The notes under the pieces: model-generated
Database searches by the model: none
What the model was told of the DNA's origin: nothing
Seen by the model: only the letters and a program-made list of their open reading frames with translations
In this document: positions 12,815-25,069 of the stretch, piece after piece
Layout: each line of letters starts with the position of its first letter
Position numbering within the stretch: the first letter of the stretch is position 1
Assembly: GCA_016630905.1 (NCBI GenBank)
Contig: WBMQ01000008.1
Span: forward strand, 806,001-870,000
Length of the DNA stretch: 64,000 nt
Reading direction: 5' to 3'
Source: Capillidium heterosporum
Taxonomy: Eukaryota > Entomophthoromycota > Entomophthoromycetes > Entomophthorales > Capillidiaceae
Made by a program: the position numbers and the translations under genes

Positions 12815-15800
12815 TTAGGCTTTTCTCACCTCAGCTTGGATGCCGTAGTGAATCTTGGATAGGAAGGCCAGGTATCCCAAGTTATCCAGGTACTTATCCT
12901 CAATGAGACGAGAGCAGAACTCAGTCTCACTAGGGTCGAGCTGCTGGCGTACCAGGTGGAATGGTAGCCCGGCGTTGCGCTTGTTGCGGTAAGTCTGGAT
13001 GAGGTCACGGACCTGGGCGCTGAACGGGTTGTCCAGCGTGGGAAGCTGGCTAAGTTTGGGATCGATCTGTTCGATGGTCGCTACACCGAACAAAGCAGTT
13101 AGCAAGGCTGGATCAGCCCTACGCCCTACCCACAAATAAATGCTTCGACCATCCTCTAATTAACTGGTTAATGGAAGAAAAAGGGATAGATATACCATAA
13201 ATATAGGCACCCTCTGGCTCCATGTGCTCATAGGTCAGGCGCATGTATTCAGGAGCAATGAATCGACCATTCTCATTTATCTTGCCAACCTAGACGATTT
13301 TAGATTTGATTTTGTAATTTAAATTACCTCAGGGCCCATGGTATGTAGAGCGAACATGTTAGGGTACAGAGCTAGGCAAGATTCCTCAACCGACATGGAT
13401 AACCAGGAATGCATCTGCTGGACTCTCATGTCAAGAGAGACATCAACACCTAGTTGGGTTTATAAGCTTTGTATTCTAATGAAAAACTTACCGCGCCTTA
13501 GTGCCTTGGTCTTAAGCAACGAGTTTAACAGGACTGGGTAGGTTTTGAAGTTTTCAGGTAGCAGCATCTAGATATATTTGATTAACCCAAATATCAATTT
13601 GATCAATCTTACTTGGTTGGTCCAGGGAGCTTGCACGCAGTTCTTACGGTAAGATGTCAGCGCTTTGACACATTTGTCCTTCAAAGTTTCACGGACTTGA
13701 TCCAGATGTTGGTCGGCCAGGTTCTCAGAGATAGCTAGTTTAGCGTACACATTGAGCACAGTGTCTAAATCAACATATTTGAAGACGTTGCCGATCAAAG
13801 TAGTAACTGGGACTGCCAAATTGTGCACACGGATTCGGCGTTGACCCTCTGAGGTTGTGTAGAGCAGGGCCACTTGGAAGGTAGCGTCTAACTTTTCATC
13901 TAAAGTGACTCCCGACTCATGTTGTAGTAGGGCAGTCACAGTTTGACTGCTGTCCAGACCTGCCAGCTCGACATCCGAGTTGATGCGCTGGAAGAAGTTA
14001 CCCAAATATTTGTCGACCTGTAGTCCGTCTGAACAACGGAGGCGCAGAACCCCATTGAAGCCAAAGGGACGACTGGCGGCTTTAAAGAGATCTCCCTGAA
14101 CTTGGAAGGCATGGTTATTGACGTCGAAGGCTGGATAGTAGTGGACAGTACCGTTGGTCAAATTACTGATCAAGCCTACGGACGAAATTTAGCTTTTAAA
14201 CAAAATTGCTGGCTTACCAATGTTGGCTATATCAACATAAGAGTTGGTGCAGATGAATAAATCAACACAGACCCCTGACTCTACACACTGTTCACCCAGC
14301 TTCTGGTAGTAAGGCTCAGTTGAGTGTAACAACGGCTTCTCGGTCTCCTTTCCAAACAAAGCTATATTAGCACGAAGCTTGACGGTACCCAATCCAACAG
14401 TAGGTAGTACAGTAGGGAACATCATGACTCGCCCACCAGTCTCACCAAGTGCCATTTGAGCACACTGGGCTGCGACTCCCAAAGCAGCCTCAGAAACTTT
14501 ATTGCCTTCGAACATAGTAGGCAGACTGGCTAACAGTGGCTCAATTACGTGTCTTATAAAAGTTAGTTATAAACCCAATCAATTAGCTACCTAGAATGAT
14601 TTGGATCAACTAGGAAACCATCCGACAATGGAACAAAAGGATCGTTGATGTCTGAGACGACCAACATCTGGGCCTGATCCAACGAAGCCTAAATGGAATT
14701 AGCAAAGGCTTAAGCAATCAACTTACATTAAGGTTGTAGAAATGAGCATTGCGATCAAAAGTCATAATTCCAATCCTAACTCCGGCAGGTAGGCCTACAG
14801 CAGCATCAGGGCCATAAAGCAAGTGGGAGATAGCATCTGCGGCACACTTCAAGGCGTTGCTACGAATTGCGGCCCAAGAAACATCCAAGGCAAAGACGAT
14901 TGAGGGTTGAGCTGGTTCCCTAAGGCAAAATTCCTGGATCTTTCAGTATGGTATAAAATCAAACTATACCTTAGTAGCTACAAAATCAACACTGCCAAAT
15001 CTGAGTTCAGGACGCTGGTCGGCATCCAATCGACGTCCGTTAATATCCAAGTTGCAAAAGTACGAGTCGGGGACTATCATTATAGACATTAGAAGTTGGT
15101 TAGAACCAAAAAACTACCATCGTTTTCGAACCGACAGAGGTTACACATGTACCTTCTGCCGCCTTGGATAAAGACGACGTTGGGGTTGATGTAGCCTTTG
15201 CATCGAGTGCATCGCAAAGGGCCTTCCTGGCCAAAATCAACTTCTGGGACTGGCATCTATGACATTTTAACATACGAAAGAAAACATGCTTACCTCATCA
15301 TCCCGTAATTTAGCGAGTGGATGCATGACCAAACCAAGAGGTAAGTGAACAGCATCCATAAGCTCAGCGGTGATCGGGACGTTGTTGGTCGTCAGTCTCA
15401 AAAACTTGGGGTTGGCATTACCTAATGAAATATGTTAACTGAGATCATCAGTCAATAGTTTTAAAACACTTACCAACATCAATGGCACTGAAATCAGTTC
15501 GAGCTTTAGGGTTTACGCTGCGATTGCTGGTCACAAAGGGTTCGTTTTCAAACTCTTGCTGGTCTCTGAGGTAGGTTTCAACTGCTGAAGGTGCCTTCTC
15601 CAGAGACACTTTTTTGTTCCTTGCATCCTGATCATCTATACCCAGAGCTGCTTGGTTTGGATGCAGCTGTGATGGGTAGTTAGGAGAAGCTACCGGTGGT
15701 AGGTTGGAGTTTGGAGAGGAAGGGTCAACTACTTGGCTCGGACGAGCGTTAGGATCGAGCGACGGATCGTTGGCATATTTGTGACGAATACGGCCGGATC

Positions 15801-16473
15801 GAGCCTATATTTCATTATGTAATCAGCAAATATTCTTGTGTATAAATACGGCCAAGATAGTTTAAATAAAACTTACGTCAAATCCAGCTGGAGGTGGGCC
15901 ATTTAAATTCATATTACCCATTTGTTGCGCAAGCTGCTCAGGTCTAACTTGCATTCCAGGTAAGTGTCCAGCATTTGGTTGTTGTGGATGTTGTCCAGGA
16001 TGGTTGTTTTGAGGAACTCCAGGTCTTGGTGGATAAACTTGCTGAGGAGCAGGTGGGCTTTGCAAATTGGGTTGAGCCTGACCCATGTTAGGCGATATGA
16101 CGTTGGGTTGGTTAGGTCTAGGAGGGTATTGATGTTGAACGTTAGGGGGACGTGCTATAATTCAAACATTTATGATTTATAAATTAGCTATAGAGCAATG
16201 AAAGAATAGCTTACGGTAAACACCTTGAGGATGAGGGCGCATCTGATTAGGATGTACTGGTTGGCCAGGTTGGTTAGGCATAGGGCGCATGTTTTGATTC
16301 ATAGGAGGTCTAGGGTAGTTGGGCATGGGTTGGCGCCCAGGTTGGTGGCCGTTCATTTCTGGGTGTCCTCCAGGATGGCCAGGATGCTGACCTGTAGGTG
16401 GACGTCCAGCTCCTGAACCGTTGCTCGTTGGTGGTGTTGGGTATTGGTTGTTATTCGGTGGGTGGCTTGCCAT
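12815..16473 (-). CDS. SEC24: COPII coat subunit Sec24
   Basis: Sec24 pairs with Sec23 in the inner COPII coat and selects cargo for ER-to-Golgi vesicles. Conserved domains appear in the family order. First comes a long Pro/Gln/Asn/Gly-rich disordered N-terminus (to about residue 250). A zinc finger follows (CTRCKGYINPNVVFI, then CNLCRFEND). The trunk vWA-like domain includes QPSIVFALDVS, RIGIMTFD and GGRVMMFPTVLPTVG. Next are the beta-sandwich (SRPFGFNGVLRLRCSDGLQV), the helical domain (LTSYRKNCVQ) and the gelsolin-like end with WVGRRADPALLTALFG and KYLDNLGYLAFLSKIH. Around a dozen short introns are present. The ATG at 16473 (MASHPPNNN) is the first in frame; the codon two before it is TTG. 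All stretches I joined stay in frame. Confidence 0.96.
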
Positions 16474-17607
16474 TTTCAAGATTCTAAGTTACTTAGAGTT
16501 TGTTTAAGGACTGAATGCTTAAAAAGGGATGTGGCAATTGTTGTAATAGACACCCCGCAAAAATCCAAGGACTTGGTTTATTTTCTTTTCTGACGAATCA
16601 ATATTTCATTTGTCGTTGCATCTTTTCAATCGATAATGATTGTTCTGAAATTTTTGATTACTATTGTCCATAAACTTCCATCAGTTCAATTTACATTACG
16701 GTATTGGATAAAGTGGCATATAAAACAAGCGTAGAGAGAGGTAAAGAGATAATAAGGGTTTGGATATATCATAGATATCTATATAGGAGCCTTAAATAGT
16801 ATACTATAGTATAGCAATACTTTAGTAAGTGTTGTAATACGAAAACTAGACTATGTAATAAGGAATGGCTTATATTCTAAACTATATAGTTAAAATATAT
16901 GGCCTTCCCTTCGATCCAAGTGTATGGGTTTATTTAGCCATAGCTAATGTCAAAATGCTTCTATAGTCTAAAGCTTGTTTGACCGTCAGTTTCTAACTAA
17001 AGTCTCATATTAGTAAACTTTAATAAGGAAAGTCGCCTTATTAATTTGGAACGTAAAGTTTAAATCAAGTTACAAAATTTTAATCATAAAACTGTATGGG
17101 AAAGTTTAATTAAAAGCCTTATAATTACAGTATCAACTTGAAGCTAAATAAGATTGTAGTATAGCTAGGGTTATATTTGCTTTAACAATTAATATAGCCT
17201 TTCAAATCCATCATAAAGCACTGCTATGGAATTTTTCACTTGCTGGTTTATAAGCACAAAAACTATTAAAGTTTGTTACTGAAAAGGCTTGAAAGGTAAC
17301 TATGTAGCCTTCATCGCTATTAGCAACTTTCAATATACATTTATTGCTGAGTATTTACAGAGTAGTGCAAACTTGGCTATTTGGCTAAATAGATCTCAGC
17401 AAAGATATAAGCCACAAACTCCTATGTTATTGCAGATATTCAAACTACTGCAAACTTCCACCATTTCGCCTGCAATTGAATTTCAAGCCAGCAAAATAAT
17501 TTTTATAGCCTTCAAAAAATCAAGATGATTGGTCAATTTTTCATCAGTATAACTTTGAAAAATTCAGAGCCGACATAGCTCTGTTAAAATTTAAACCCAG
17601 TAACGAC
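16474..17607. other. Intergenic between divergent SEC24 and SmD1
   Basis: AT-rich, with several CTATAG-type runs around 16760-16880. The open frame at 17289-17528 (+) lacks an ATG-led conserved product and is not called. Confidence 0.6.
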
Positions 17608-18077
17608 ATGAAGTTAGTAAGGTAATTGAATTTGTATTTTCCCTTTATTTATATGGCTGTACCTTAGATTTTTGATGAAGTTGAGTAACGAGACTGTTAC
17701 CATTGAGCTTAAGAACGGCACCGTCGTACATGGCACCATCTCAGGTTTCTTTTATAGCTTAGTTTTTTACTAATTCTGCTAGGTGTTGATATGAGTATGA
17801 ATACCCATTTGAAGAAAGTAAAGATGACGGTTAAGGACAAGGAACCCATCAACTTAGATTCATTGAGTTTAAGAGGGCAGCACGATAAGATACTATATAC
17901 TACCCGACTCCGTACCCCTCGACACTTTGCTTATCGACGATTCACCTAAAGCTAAGCCAAAGAAAGAAGGTAACCATTTTATTTTACATTGGTTTTATTT
18001 ATGTTTATTATTAAGGTGATGCCTCGGCTCGTGGTAGAGGTAGGGGAAGAGGTAGGGGAAGAGCTCCACGTAGATAG
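17608..18077 (+). CDS. SMD1: Small nuclear ribonucleoprotein Sm D1 (one apparent extra base)
   Basis: Sm D1 is one of seven Sm proteins that ring the U1, U2, U4 and U5 snRNAs. Four exons encode [20 protein letters not shown] (17608 onward), the Sm1 motif [40 protein letters not shown], and a C-terminal GR-rich tail ([15 protein letters not shown]), the site of symmetric arginine dimethylation in the family. In the Sm2 motif the frame breaks. After LSLRG the conserved [20 protein letters not shown] is read only if one base is skipped, most simply one G of the GGG at 17875-17877. Read literally, translation stops near 17947 and loses the Sm2 strand. Everything after the break is perfectly conserved, so the gene is probably intact in the organism and the base an error. 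Confidence 0.93.
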
Positions 18078-19181
18078 TTGCATAATTCTTAGCTGGGTTT
18101 GTATACGCTTCAATGGTCGAAACAAAGGCTTATTCAGCAAGCAATAAACTTCGTTAAAGGGTTGCTGACGACTAGTTTTGTAGTATCTTATTTTTTAGTT
18201 TTGGCTTTACCAAAATGAGTTGCTGATACCTGATACTTATAGTGATATAACCCTTTCATCTGCTATTCTACTTTTCATATTGCAATATAAAAGCTTACAT
18301 GATGTAATACTATCGAATATTGAATTTTTAGGTACAGGTTGCCTAAAGCATAGCCAAGTATAGTGCTTTACAAAGTATAATTAAATACAATAGTAGCCAT
18401 TGAGTTTATAGCTCAAAAGAAGATTTATATATCCTTGCATAGGAAAAATATTTATAGAGGGGAGTTTTCTTGAAAGTATAGAGAGTAAACTGAAAAGGTA
18501 GCATTTATAATAGATATAGAGAGTTTATGATGCTTTGTATCTACAATAGCTTTATTTGGGATATATCTGCTTGGTTTTTAGTACAACAATGTTTTTATTC
18601 TATTTAATGTGAGTTTATTGAAATACAAAAGGTCGGGAACAAAATCTAATTCCTCAATTCAATTCAATAGTTACATTTATAACAAAATGCTACTTTTAAA
18701 ATATATAACAGTGCTTCTAGATAAATAGAAACTACTATTTCGAATAAAGTTTAATTTAAAACTTTTGGCAATCGAACAAAGCTTCACTCTGTACTGATCC
18801 AACTGATTTGTGGGAGTAGATAAGCTTATCGACATTTACATAGAAGGTAAATGAGAATTACTTTTATTTAAAAAGCTAGAAAGGCAAAGGTAAATTAGTA
18901 TAAATAGAGGCTGATAGTTAAAAAGCTTATGAAAAGGCTTACACTTTGAAGTTAGAAATGCCTAGTAATATATGGGATGTTCTATATATTTCAATAAGAA
19001 TCGAAACAATCATACATATTGCTGAGATGTTGGCTTTCCAAGCTATAAAAAGTCTGCTTCAAAGCCCAATTTAAATCAAAATTAAAATAGCAAATTTATT
19101 ATCCACGACAAATCAATGCCAAATTTTACTACAAATCTATACTATCGAAGCGTTCCAGTTCCTTTTATTTTAAAAAGGTAC
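18078..19181. other. Intergenic, AT-rich
   Basis: Convergent 3' flanks of SmD1 and PEX12. Nothing supported. Confidence 0.6.
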
Positions 19182-20575
19182 CTACAGACCCATATCATCG
19201 GCATAGAGTCCTTCGAATCTGTTGGACATCGGCTTCCAAACAAGTAACAGGACACCTTTTACTATCTTCGACATAGGGGAAGATACATGGGTAACAGAAG
19301 ACGTAGCCAGTGGGTAGCATACTAGGGTTAGTAATAGGGCGCCGGCACAACGGACAGCATTTATTATCTTCAGGTAGAGGTACACCATTAGCATCGGGGT
19401 CCAACTTCTCAGGTTTGGGTGGAAGCAGCTGTATTTCACTATTTGAGCTAGAGTTGGAGTTGGCATTGAACCACCACTCCAAGAACTTCAACATAAAGAC
19501 GGCTAAAGGTAAGACGGCTTTTAAGAAAGTAGTGCCGTACTTCAGTACTAAGAAACCTATCCTACGTAAGGCTGTCTGGTTGTCCCAGTACTCCAACTTC
19601 AGCTGCAGACTACGCAAATCGTTCTTTTTCTCGTGGTTCTTGATGTCTGTTGGAGTGAGGCGACTCAGTTTGAGTTGAGTAAGGTAGTTAGTGAAGGTGT
19701 GGTAGTCGCTTCTGTTGATGAGGTACTGGATTGCCAATATGAAAGGGAGGAGGTGGTAGCTGAGGTGTAAGTAGGGATAGTACTTGAGGAAGGGGCGCTT
19801 GAGGGAAGATAGTAGCCTCTTGTAGGATCTTGTTAAGGATAGACGTAGGCTACTTATCCATAGTTTCCAGGTCTTTAGGTTAGAAGAGGTCGATGGCTCA
19901 ATAGAATTTCTTGATTCTTCTTCTAGTTGGGAAGGCTGAGGTTGAAAAGAGATATCTTCGTCTTCATCCGAATCTTCATCGTCTAAGAAGCCATCCCCTA
20001 GTAGTCGGAAAGCTGCACCACCAGTTAACTTTTCATAAGTATTATCCAATTTGGTCTTCAAATATGGTATAGCTACCTAATACATTTGTTAAAAATTACA
20101 ACATTATAGATAAAAATAGTTACCAAAGTAAAAAGGGAAATCCTTAAGTCTTTCTTTGATAGATCGGCTACATTACCCTTACTAGCTTCTGGTCTAGTAC
20201 TTATCCTACGTAACCCGTAAAACGATTCAGAAAACGAACCATCTATTCATTTTAAAATGTAAATAACAATTTAGTAAAATTAAGATAAACAAAAAAGACC
20301 TACTCCATTCTTTAAGGTAATAGTTTTCAATTATCAGCAGTAAAACATGATAGAATTCGTCATAGTTGTTCAATATTCTCAATAAATATCTCGGATACCT
20401 TTGTGCATAAACCTACTTTGTTTAAAAAATATGAGAAAGCAAAACTTACCGTCAAGATGTACTTCAAAGCTTGGTTTATCAAGTTGGTTAAAGATTCTTG
20501 ACTTAAAAGCTCAAATAAACTGGGTCGGTCCCCCTCAATTGAAGTTAAACTACCGATCTGTGATAAATAATCCAT
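19182..20575 (-). CDS. PEX12: Peroxisome biogenesis protein Pex12 (RING E3 subunit)
   Basis: Pex12, with Pex2 and Pex10, forms the peroxisomal membrane ubiquitin ligase that recycles the Pex5 import receptor. The N-terminal exons give MDYLSQIGSLTSIEGDRPSL, then VYAQRYPRYLLRILNNYDEF and the family motif SFSESFYGLRR. Hydrophobic segments lie in the middle, with an acidic insert (LDDEDSDEDEDIS) in the long cytosolic loop. The C-terminal RING-like domain is CCPLCRRPITNPSMLPTGYV, FCYPCIF and RCPVTCLEADVQQIRR, the Pex12 type with a single zinc site. Literally read, the protein ends TLCR at 19195. Dropping one base at the GG (19210-19211, CC on the plus strand) would end it RLYADDMGL at 19182, which fits other Pex12 tails better. 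Four short introns. Confidence 0.93.
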
Positions 20576-20799
20576 GGTTTATTGCATATACTATTGAAAG
20601 AATGAACTGAAGCAGCTTGGTTTTGGTTTTGAGTTTGGGATTTTGTTGGAATGGGATGTGATTCCCGACAACTTACAAAAGCTACTGCCTGAAAGCTTGT
20701 TGAACTTACGTCATACAATTTCGATCAAGTAAGCCTTAACTTCGATCAGCCTGCCAAATTTTCATAAATTGATGGGATCATCGTCCTAATCTCAAATCC

Positions 20800-20807
20800 T
20801 ATATAAG
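20800..20807 (+). promoter_or_regulatory. TATA box of the small secreted protein gene
   Basis: TATATAAG, about 45 bp upstream of the ATG at 20851. Confidence 0.6.
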
Positions 20808-20850
20808 GATCCATCTACCTACAAAAAAATCCATTTTTCAAAATAGAGGG

Positions 20851-21105
20851 ATGAAAGTTACAGATACCAAGGTTCTTTTAATTGCGGCTTTGTTGAGCAC
20901 TATCATTGTTTCAACTCAAGAGGTAAAGGTTCGACAGAAGACGCCAGGTTGGTTCGGTAAGAACCTGTTCGATGAGAATACCTTTATATTCAAGAGGGCT
21001 TTACAGTTCACTTCGGTTCCTACTAGAATGACTTTAGGTTTGACGAGATCAGCGTTCAAGGATGATGGGATTACCGAGCTGGAGAACCAATCGGCTGTCG
21101 TTTGA
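20851..21105 (+). CDS. Small secreted protein, 84 residues, unrecognised
   Basis: Intronless. The N-terminus (MKVTDTKVLLIAALLSTIIVSTQ) has a charged start and hydrophobic core like a signal peptide with likely cleavage after about residue 22, or a single membrane anchor. The mature part of about 60 residues contains no cysteine, a GWFGKNLFDENTFIFKRA stretch with one Lys-Arg pair, and an acidic end. A TATA box and an ATG in a good context support expression. I do not recognise the family. Candidates are a peptide precursor or effector-like protein. Confidence that it is a gene rests on composition, promoter and signal peptide only. Confidence 0.6.
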   Translation: MKVTDTKVLLIAALLSTIIVSTQEVKVRQKTPGWFGKNLFDENTFIFKRALQFTSVPTRMTLGLTRSAFKDDGITELENQSAVV

Positions 21106-21303
21106 GTAACTTTACATGTCAAATAGAAGGTCTAGGGCCGGGATCGAATACATCATGACGATCAGTTGGATGCTAGTACACTGGCTTGAATTGATAGGGA
21201 ATAGAAGAATAGCATAGATAAATACATTGAAAATAAAGATCAATTCAATTTATTGTTCCTTTATTTCGAAATATATGATAAAGCAATAATATAGGAATCT
21301 CTG

Positions 21304-21912
21304 CTACATGTTAAAAACCGAAAGTTTGCGAGCTTCCTGGAACTCTTTATCACGCATCCTTTGGTTAGCAAACCAGACATTAACTTGATCCAAAGTTAAA
21401 TCACAGTGCTCCATCAAACTTTTACGCTCCATCACACTGGGGTAGGCCGAACTACGGAAACTTTGCAACAGTTTAGCCTTGGTTTCCGGCGAAAATCGCT
21501 TGACCTGTCGATTTCCAATACCAACATCTTTACTCTGTTGAAACTTGAGGTTGAGCTTGTAGATCCAGTTGAACTTGACCTTGTAGTTTGGAAATTTGGT
21601 TAAGAGTGGGAAACTTTGATTCTGTTTGATCAACATTTGAAAGAAGTTTTGACTGATTTCAAGAGTACGTTTGGTGGGTTTTTTAGTTACAATGTTTGCG
21701 CTATCGGTGAGATCGATTGAACTATAACCAGACTCGTTCAGTACAGCAAGAAGTATGGGATAGTAAGCATCGTTTAGTAAACTACATTCGACACCTTCGA
21801 TGCTGGGGTAGATGGGTGGGATGAGTTTGGAAACTATAAGCTTCGTCAACATAAGTAATCGATTGATAGGCAAAGCATCAAGGTATTGAGGTGAATCTTC
21901 AAGATTGCTCAT
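21304..21912 (-). CDS. Homeodomain transcription factor, 202 residues
   Basis: Intronless. Residues about 134-195 form a homeodomain of the ordinary 60-residue length. Helix 3 is TLDQVNVWFANQRMRDK, with the invariant Trp180, Phe181, Asn183 and Arg185 that contact DNA. The loop has AYPS, but I count no three-residue TALE insertion. The region before it (about 14-125) is a helical domain with no recognised motif, similar in layout to small fungal mating-type homeodomain proteins (helix-3 resemblance to yeast a1: WFINKRMR). Its neighbours are not mating-type genes I recognise (THOC3 on one side, a small secreted protein on the other), so a MAT role is only a possibility. A generic developmental regulator is equally open. 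Confidence 0.85.
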   Translation of the reverse strand: MSNLEDSPQYLDALPINRLLMLTKLIVSKLIPPIYPSIEGVECSLLNDAYYPILLAVLNESGYSSIDLTDSANIVTKKPTKRTLEISQNFFQMLIKQNQSFPLLTKFPNYKVKFNWIYKLNLKFQQSKDVGIGNRQVKRFSPETKAKLLQSFRSSAYPSVMERKSLMEHCDLTLDQVNVWFANQRMRDKEFQEARKLSVFNM

Positions 21913-22670
21913 ATTGGTATTCTAGTATATGCTGCAGGCAACAATAACGATACTATATATAATAAAAGACTCAATTATTACTATAATAGGCAATAATAGT
22001 CGTATCGCTTAAAAGCCGTAGTAAAGGTATATTCGATGTACTAATTTTAGCTTAGCTTTATAATCCTATTTTTTAAGGATTGTATCGTACTGAATACAAA
22101 GCAATTTATAATTAGTCCAATGTTATAATTAGATAGATGTTTGTAATGTCGACTGAACAAAGCCTATAGTGTCCAAAATACTTCAATAGCTATAGATATC
22201 CACTATTAAATGCGTATTAAATGGATGAAAACAAAGACAGGGTAAATATTAAATGTAGAAACTGCAATATATATAAATTTATATTGATATGTATCTTTTA
22301 CAATGTTTTGCTCACTCCTTGCTTGAATCCTATGTCAGCACTTTCATGGCACTATTCTTTTGTCTCAAGTCTTTGACCTCACGTCCATACTTTGAAAATA
22401 ATACTACTCTGTATGTTAATATTAGGCGCTTATAACTTATAAAATAATATAATGAATCACTATAGTATTTGATAACTAAATATAAAAGACAATAGTATAT
22501 ATCAAAACATTAAAGCAATACAACAGAAATTAGCCAATTAACGATTTTGTAAAAGGCCGGCTAAATAGTTTATACCAAACTCTCAAGATTACAGCTTTCA
22601 AAACTTTTGGAACTCTCTAGGACGGTTCTGCAGAAAATTATAGTGAACATATTTAATACTACTAACAATA
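21913..22670. other. Intergenic between divergent homeodomain and THOC3 genes
   Basis: AT-rich, presumably both promoters. No clear element picked out. Confidence 0.55.
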
Positions 22671-24303
22671 ATGGCACATGTGAACGGTAATGGTAATGGC
22701 AGCTTTAACAGCAACGGCTCTACCCATTACGATACAGTCTTGAGCCACTTGGATTCGCCAATAGATAATCAATCAGCTTCACCATCAAATTTACCGAATG
22801 GATTACCTCAAGCTCCAAATGGCATAAAGGAAGAAACTCAACTATCAGAACAGCTGAAGACACGGTGGGTAGGTGGTTACGAGTTTATCGATTTTGATGA
22901 AGATATGGGAAGCGACTATTTAGATATGGAGCCCAACTTCGAGTACAACAATGGGGAACCTCAACAGTTTACTTATGGGATGGATACCGATACTTTAAAC
23001 GAACATTACGATTACTTCAACGACAATTCAAGTTCACATCCGAAGCTAGCACAATTTGTAGATGCTAAAATTAAGGAGTTTGCTCTAATTGACCAAGCTT
23101 ACGCGATTACTTTCAACGCCAACGGGCACTACTTCGCCTTTGGTTCCCAGGATAAGTCAGTTCACATCTACAAGACGGAAAATGTAATTCATTTTAAAGT
23201 AGCTCTATATGCTAAGTTGTCAATCAGGTAGGAGAACGTGCTTACAAGGTTTTAAAAGGGCATACCGATACGGTCAATTGCGTATGCTGGGATCCCAATA
23301 ACAACCACCGATTAGTTAGCGCCTCAAGCGATAAAACTATACGCCTATGGGATCTCGCCAGTAACTATACATACTTGACTTCAAATTTCTTATTTTAACT
23401 TTAGCCAACGAGACCAAGATCCTACGGACCGAGTGGAAGAACTTGAGCCTGGCCTGGAGCCCTGATGGACATTTTATAGTAGTGACCACCGACGTAAGAT
23501 TTGCTACTTATCCTTCCCAACTACGACATCAACCATTAAAAGACTTGGCTTAACTCGAATTAAATTCAACTTTAGACGAACCATGCCAAGCTTATTGACG
23601 TCAGCTCGTGGAGCCTCGAAAAAAGGGATTACGGTGCCGTGTCTTCAGTAGTCTTAGCCACTATTTCAAAATTCAAACATTTTATGTAGATAACCTCTGT
23701 CATTTTCAACACTGGGGGGAACTTTGTCCTTATTGCCACTTCCAGTGGAAGCGTTGCCATAACGCGACTGGATCGTACTGAGAAGACGCTGACCCACGCC
23801 TACACGTTGCCAGCCCACACCGCCAGCTGTTACTGCCTCGACATCGATCCCAATGGCCGGTACCTACTCTTACTTTAGCTTAATTCTAACGTAGTTTTAG
23901 CTTCCTAGCAACTGGGGGCTACGACGGTAAGATTTCGGTCTGGGATTTGACTACTATGGTCTGTCTTATTACATTTGGGAATGACTGCTCTCCTGTCAAG
24001 TCGGTAAAATTTAGTCATGACGGGCTCTTTTTAGCTTGTGGATATAGCTCCGGTTGCCTCGAGATCGTAAGTTTTTTGTAGCTGTACCCTAAGTAAATGA
24101 AAAAATAGTTTGACGTCTACAGTAGTACGGTAATCCATACCTACACCTTTGAGTATGTCGTCTTCAGCTCAGCTGAATGGCACTCCACTACTTACAAGAT
24201 TGCCTTGACTGCCTACGAGGCCAAACCGGAGAAGGTGGAAGAGAATGGGGAGCCTAGGACGGTTACTAACCACCGTCCTAAATTCTATGTCATCAGCATC
24301 TAA
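22671..24303 (+). CDS. TEX1: THO/TREX complex WD40 subunit THOC3/Tex1
   Basis: THOC3/Tex1 is the seven-bladed WD40 subunit of THO, which couples transcription to mRNA export. Blades match human THOC3 in order: [36 protein letters not shown] with [29 protein letters not shown], the [16 protein letters not shown] blade with [15 protein letters not shown], then [20 protein letters not shown] and a final blade ending at 24303. Seven exons are joined by short introns, all in frame. An N-terminal extension of about 130 residues is unusual: Asn/Gly/Ser-rich at first, then strongly acidic and Tyr-rich ([18 protein letters not shown]). The ATG at 22671 is the first in the open frame, and the extension shares one exon with the first WD blade, so it is likely real. 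Confidence 0.88.
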
Positions 24304-25069
24304 GCTTTATCTTTGAATTATAAATTTGAGGTAGGATCTACGCTTGGTTGAGTTGATGATTAATTGGAATTTGAGTTACTTGGTGGTGTTTAAGAAGGCC
24401 ATAGACTTGTGTACATAGTAAAAATTTTTCTTTTAGAGCCTTTTGTATATAATCTTTATATTCTTTGCATTTCTAATATGTATAGACCTCCACTTTGTAC
24501 AACACTATTTTAGTGCTTTACTGTTATCACTTACCGACCTAAAATTCAACTACATTGAGATGTAACTATTCTCAATCTCTCCTAGTTCCGATATACTATA
24601 TAGGATTATTGGCATAATTCAAAGCAACTTTTAAGTACATGTTCAAATCAAAGTACTAATGTAAATAAAAAATACCACTTCAAATGGAAAACTATATATC
24701 TTTCTTTGTATATATTTATACCTAAAATGGCCATTGGTATTCAAGGCAAGGTGTTTCAAACTATGTTATATGTAATAAATTGATGTCAGTGAAACTTGCA
24801 AATTTGCATTTTTATCGTAAATCCGTGCCATCAAACATTCGAAATGGCAAAAATACGGGCAATTTATTAGGAATCTAAACTTTTACTCCGTTCATTTGGA
24901 ACGCAATAAATGAGTTTCACGAAAAAGGTTACTACATTTAGAACTCTTTTTTCCTTATATTATTACAAAAGATATCAACAAAATCTACATAACCATTTAT
25001 TTATAAGTTTTAGAGCTCACTTTAGCCAATCTATATCCCTTTTCAGCAATACCGACAACCTACAAACAG
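24304..25069. other. Intergenic, AT-rich
   Basis: Between THOC3 and the lipase. An overlapping frame 24910-25179 is out of frame with the lipase and is a shadow. Confidence 0.6.
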
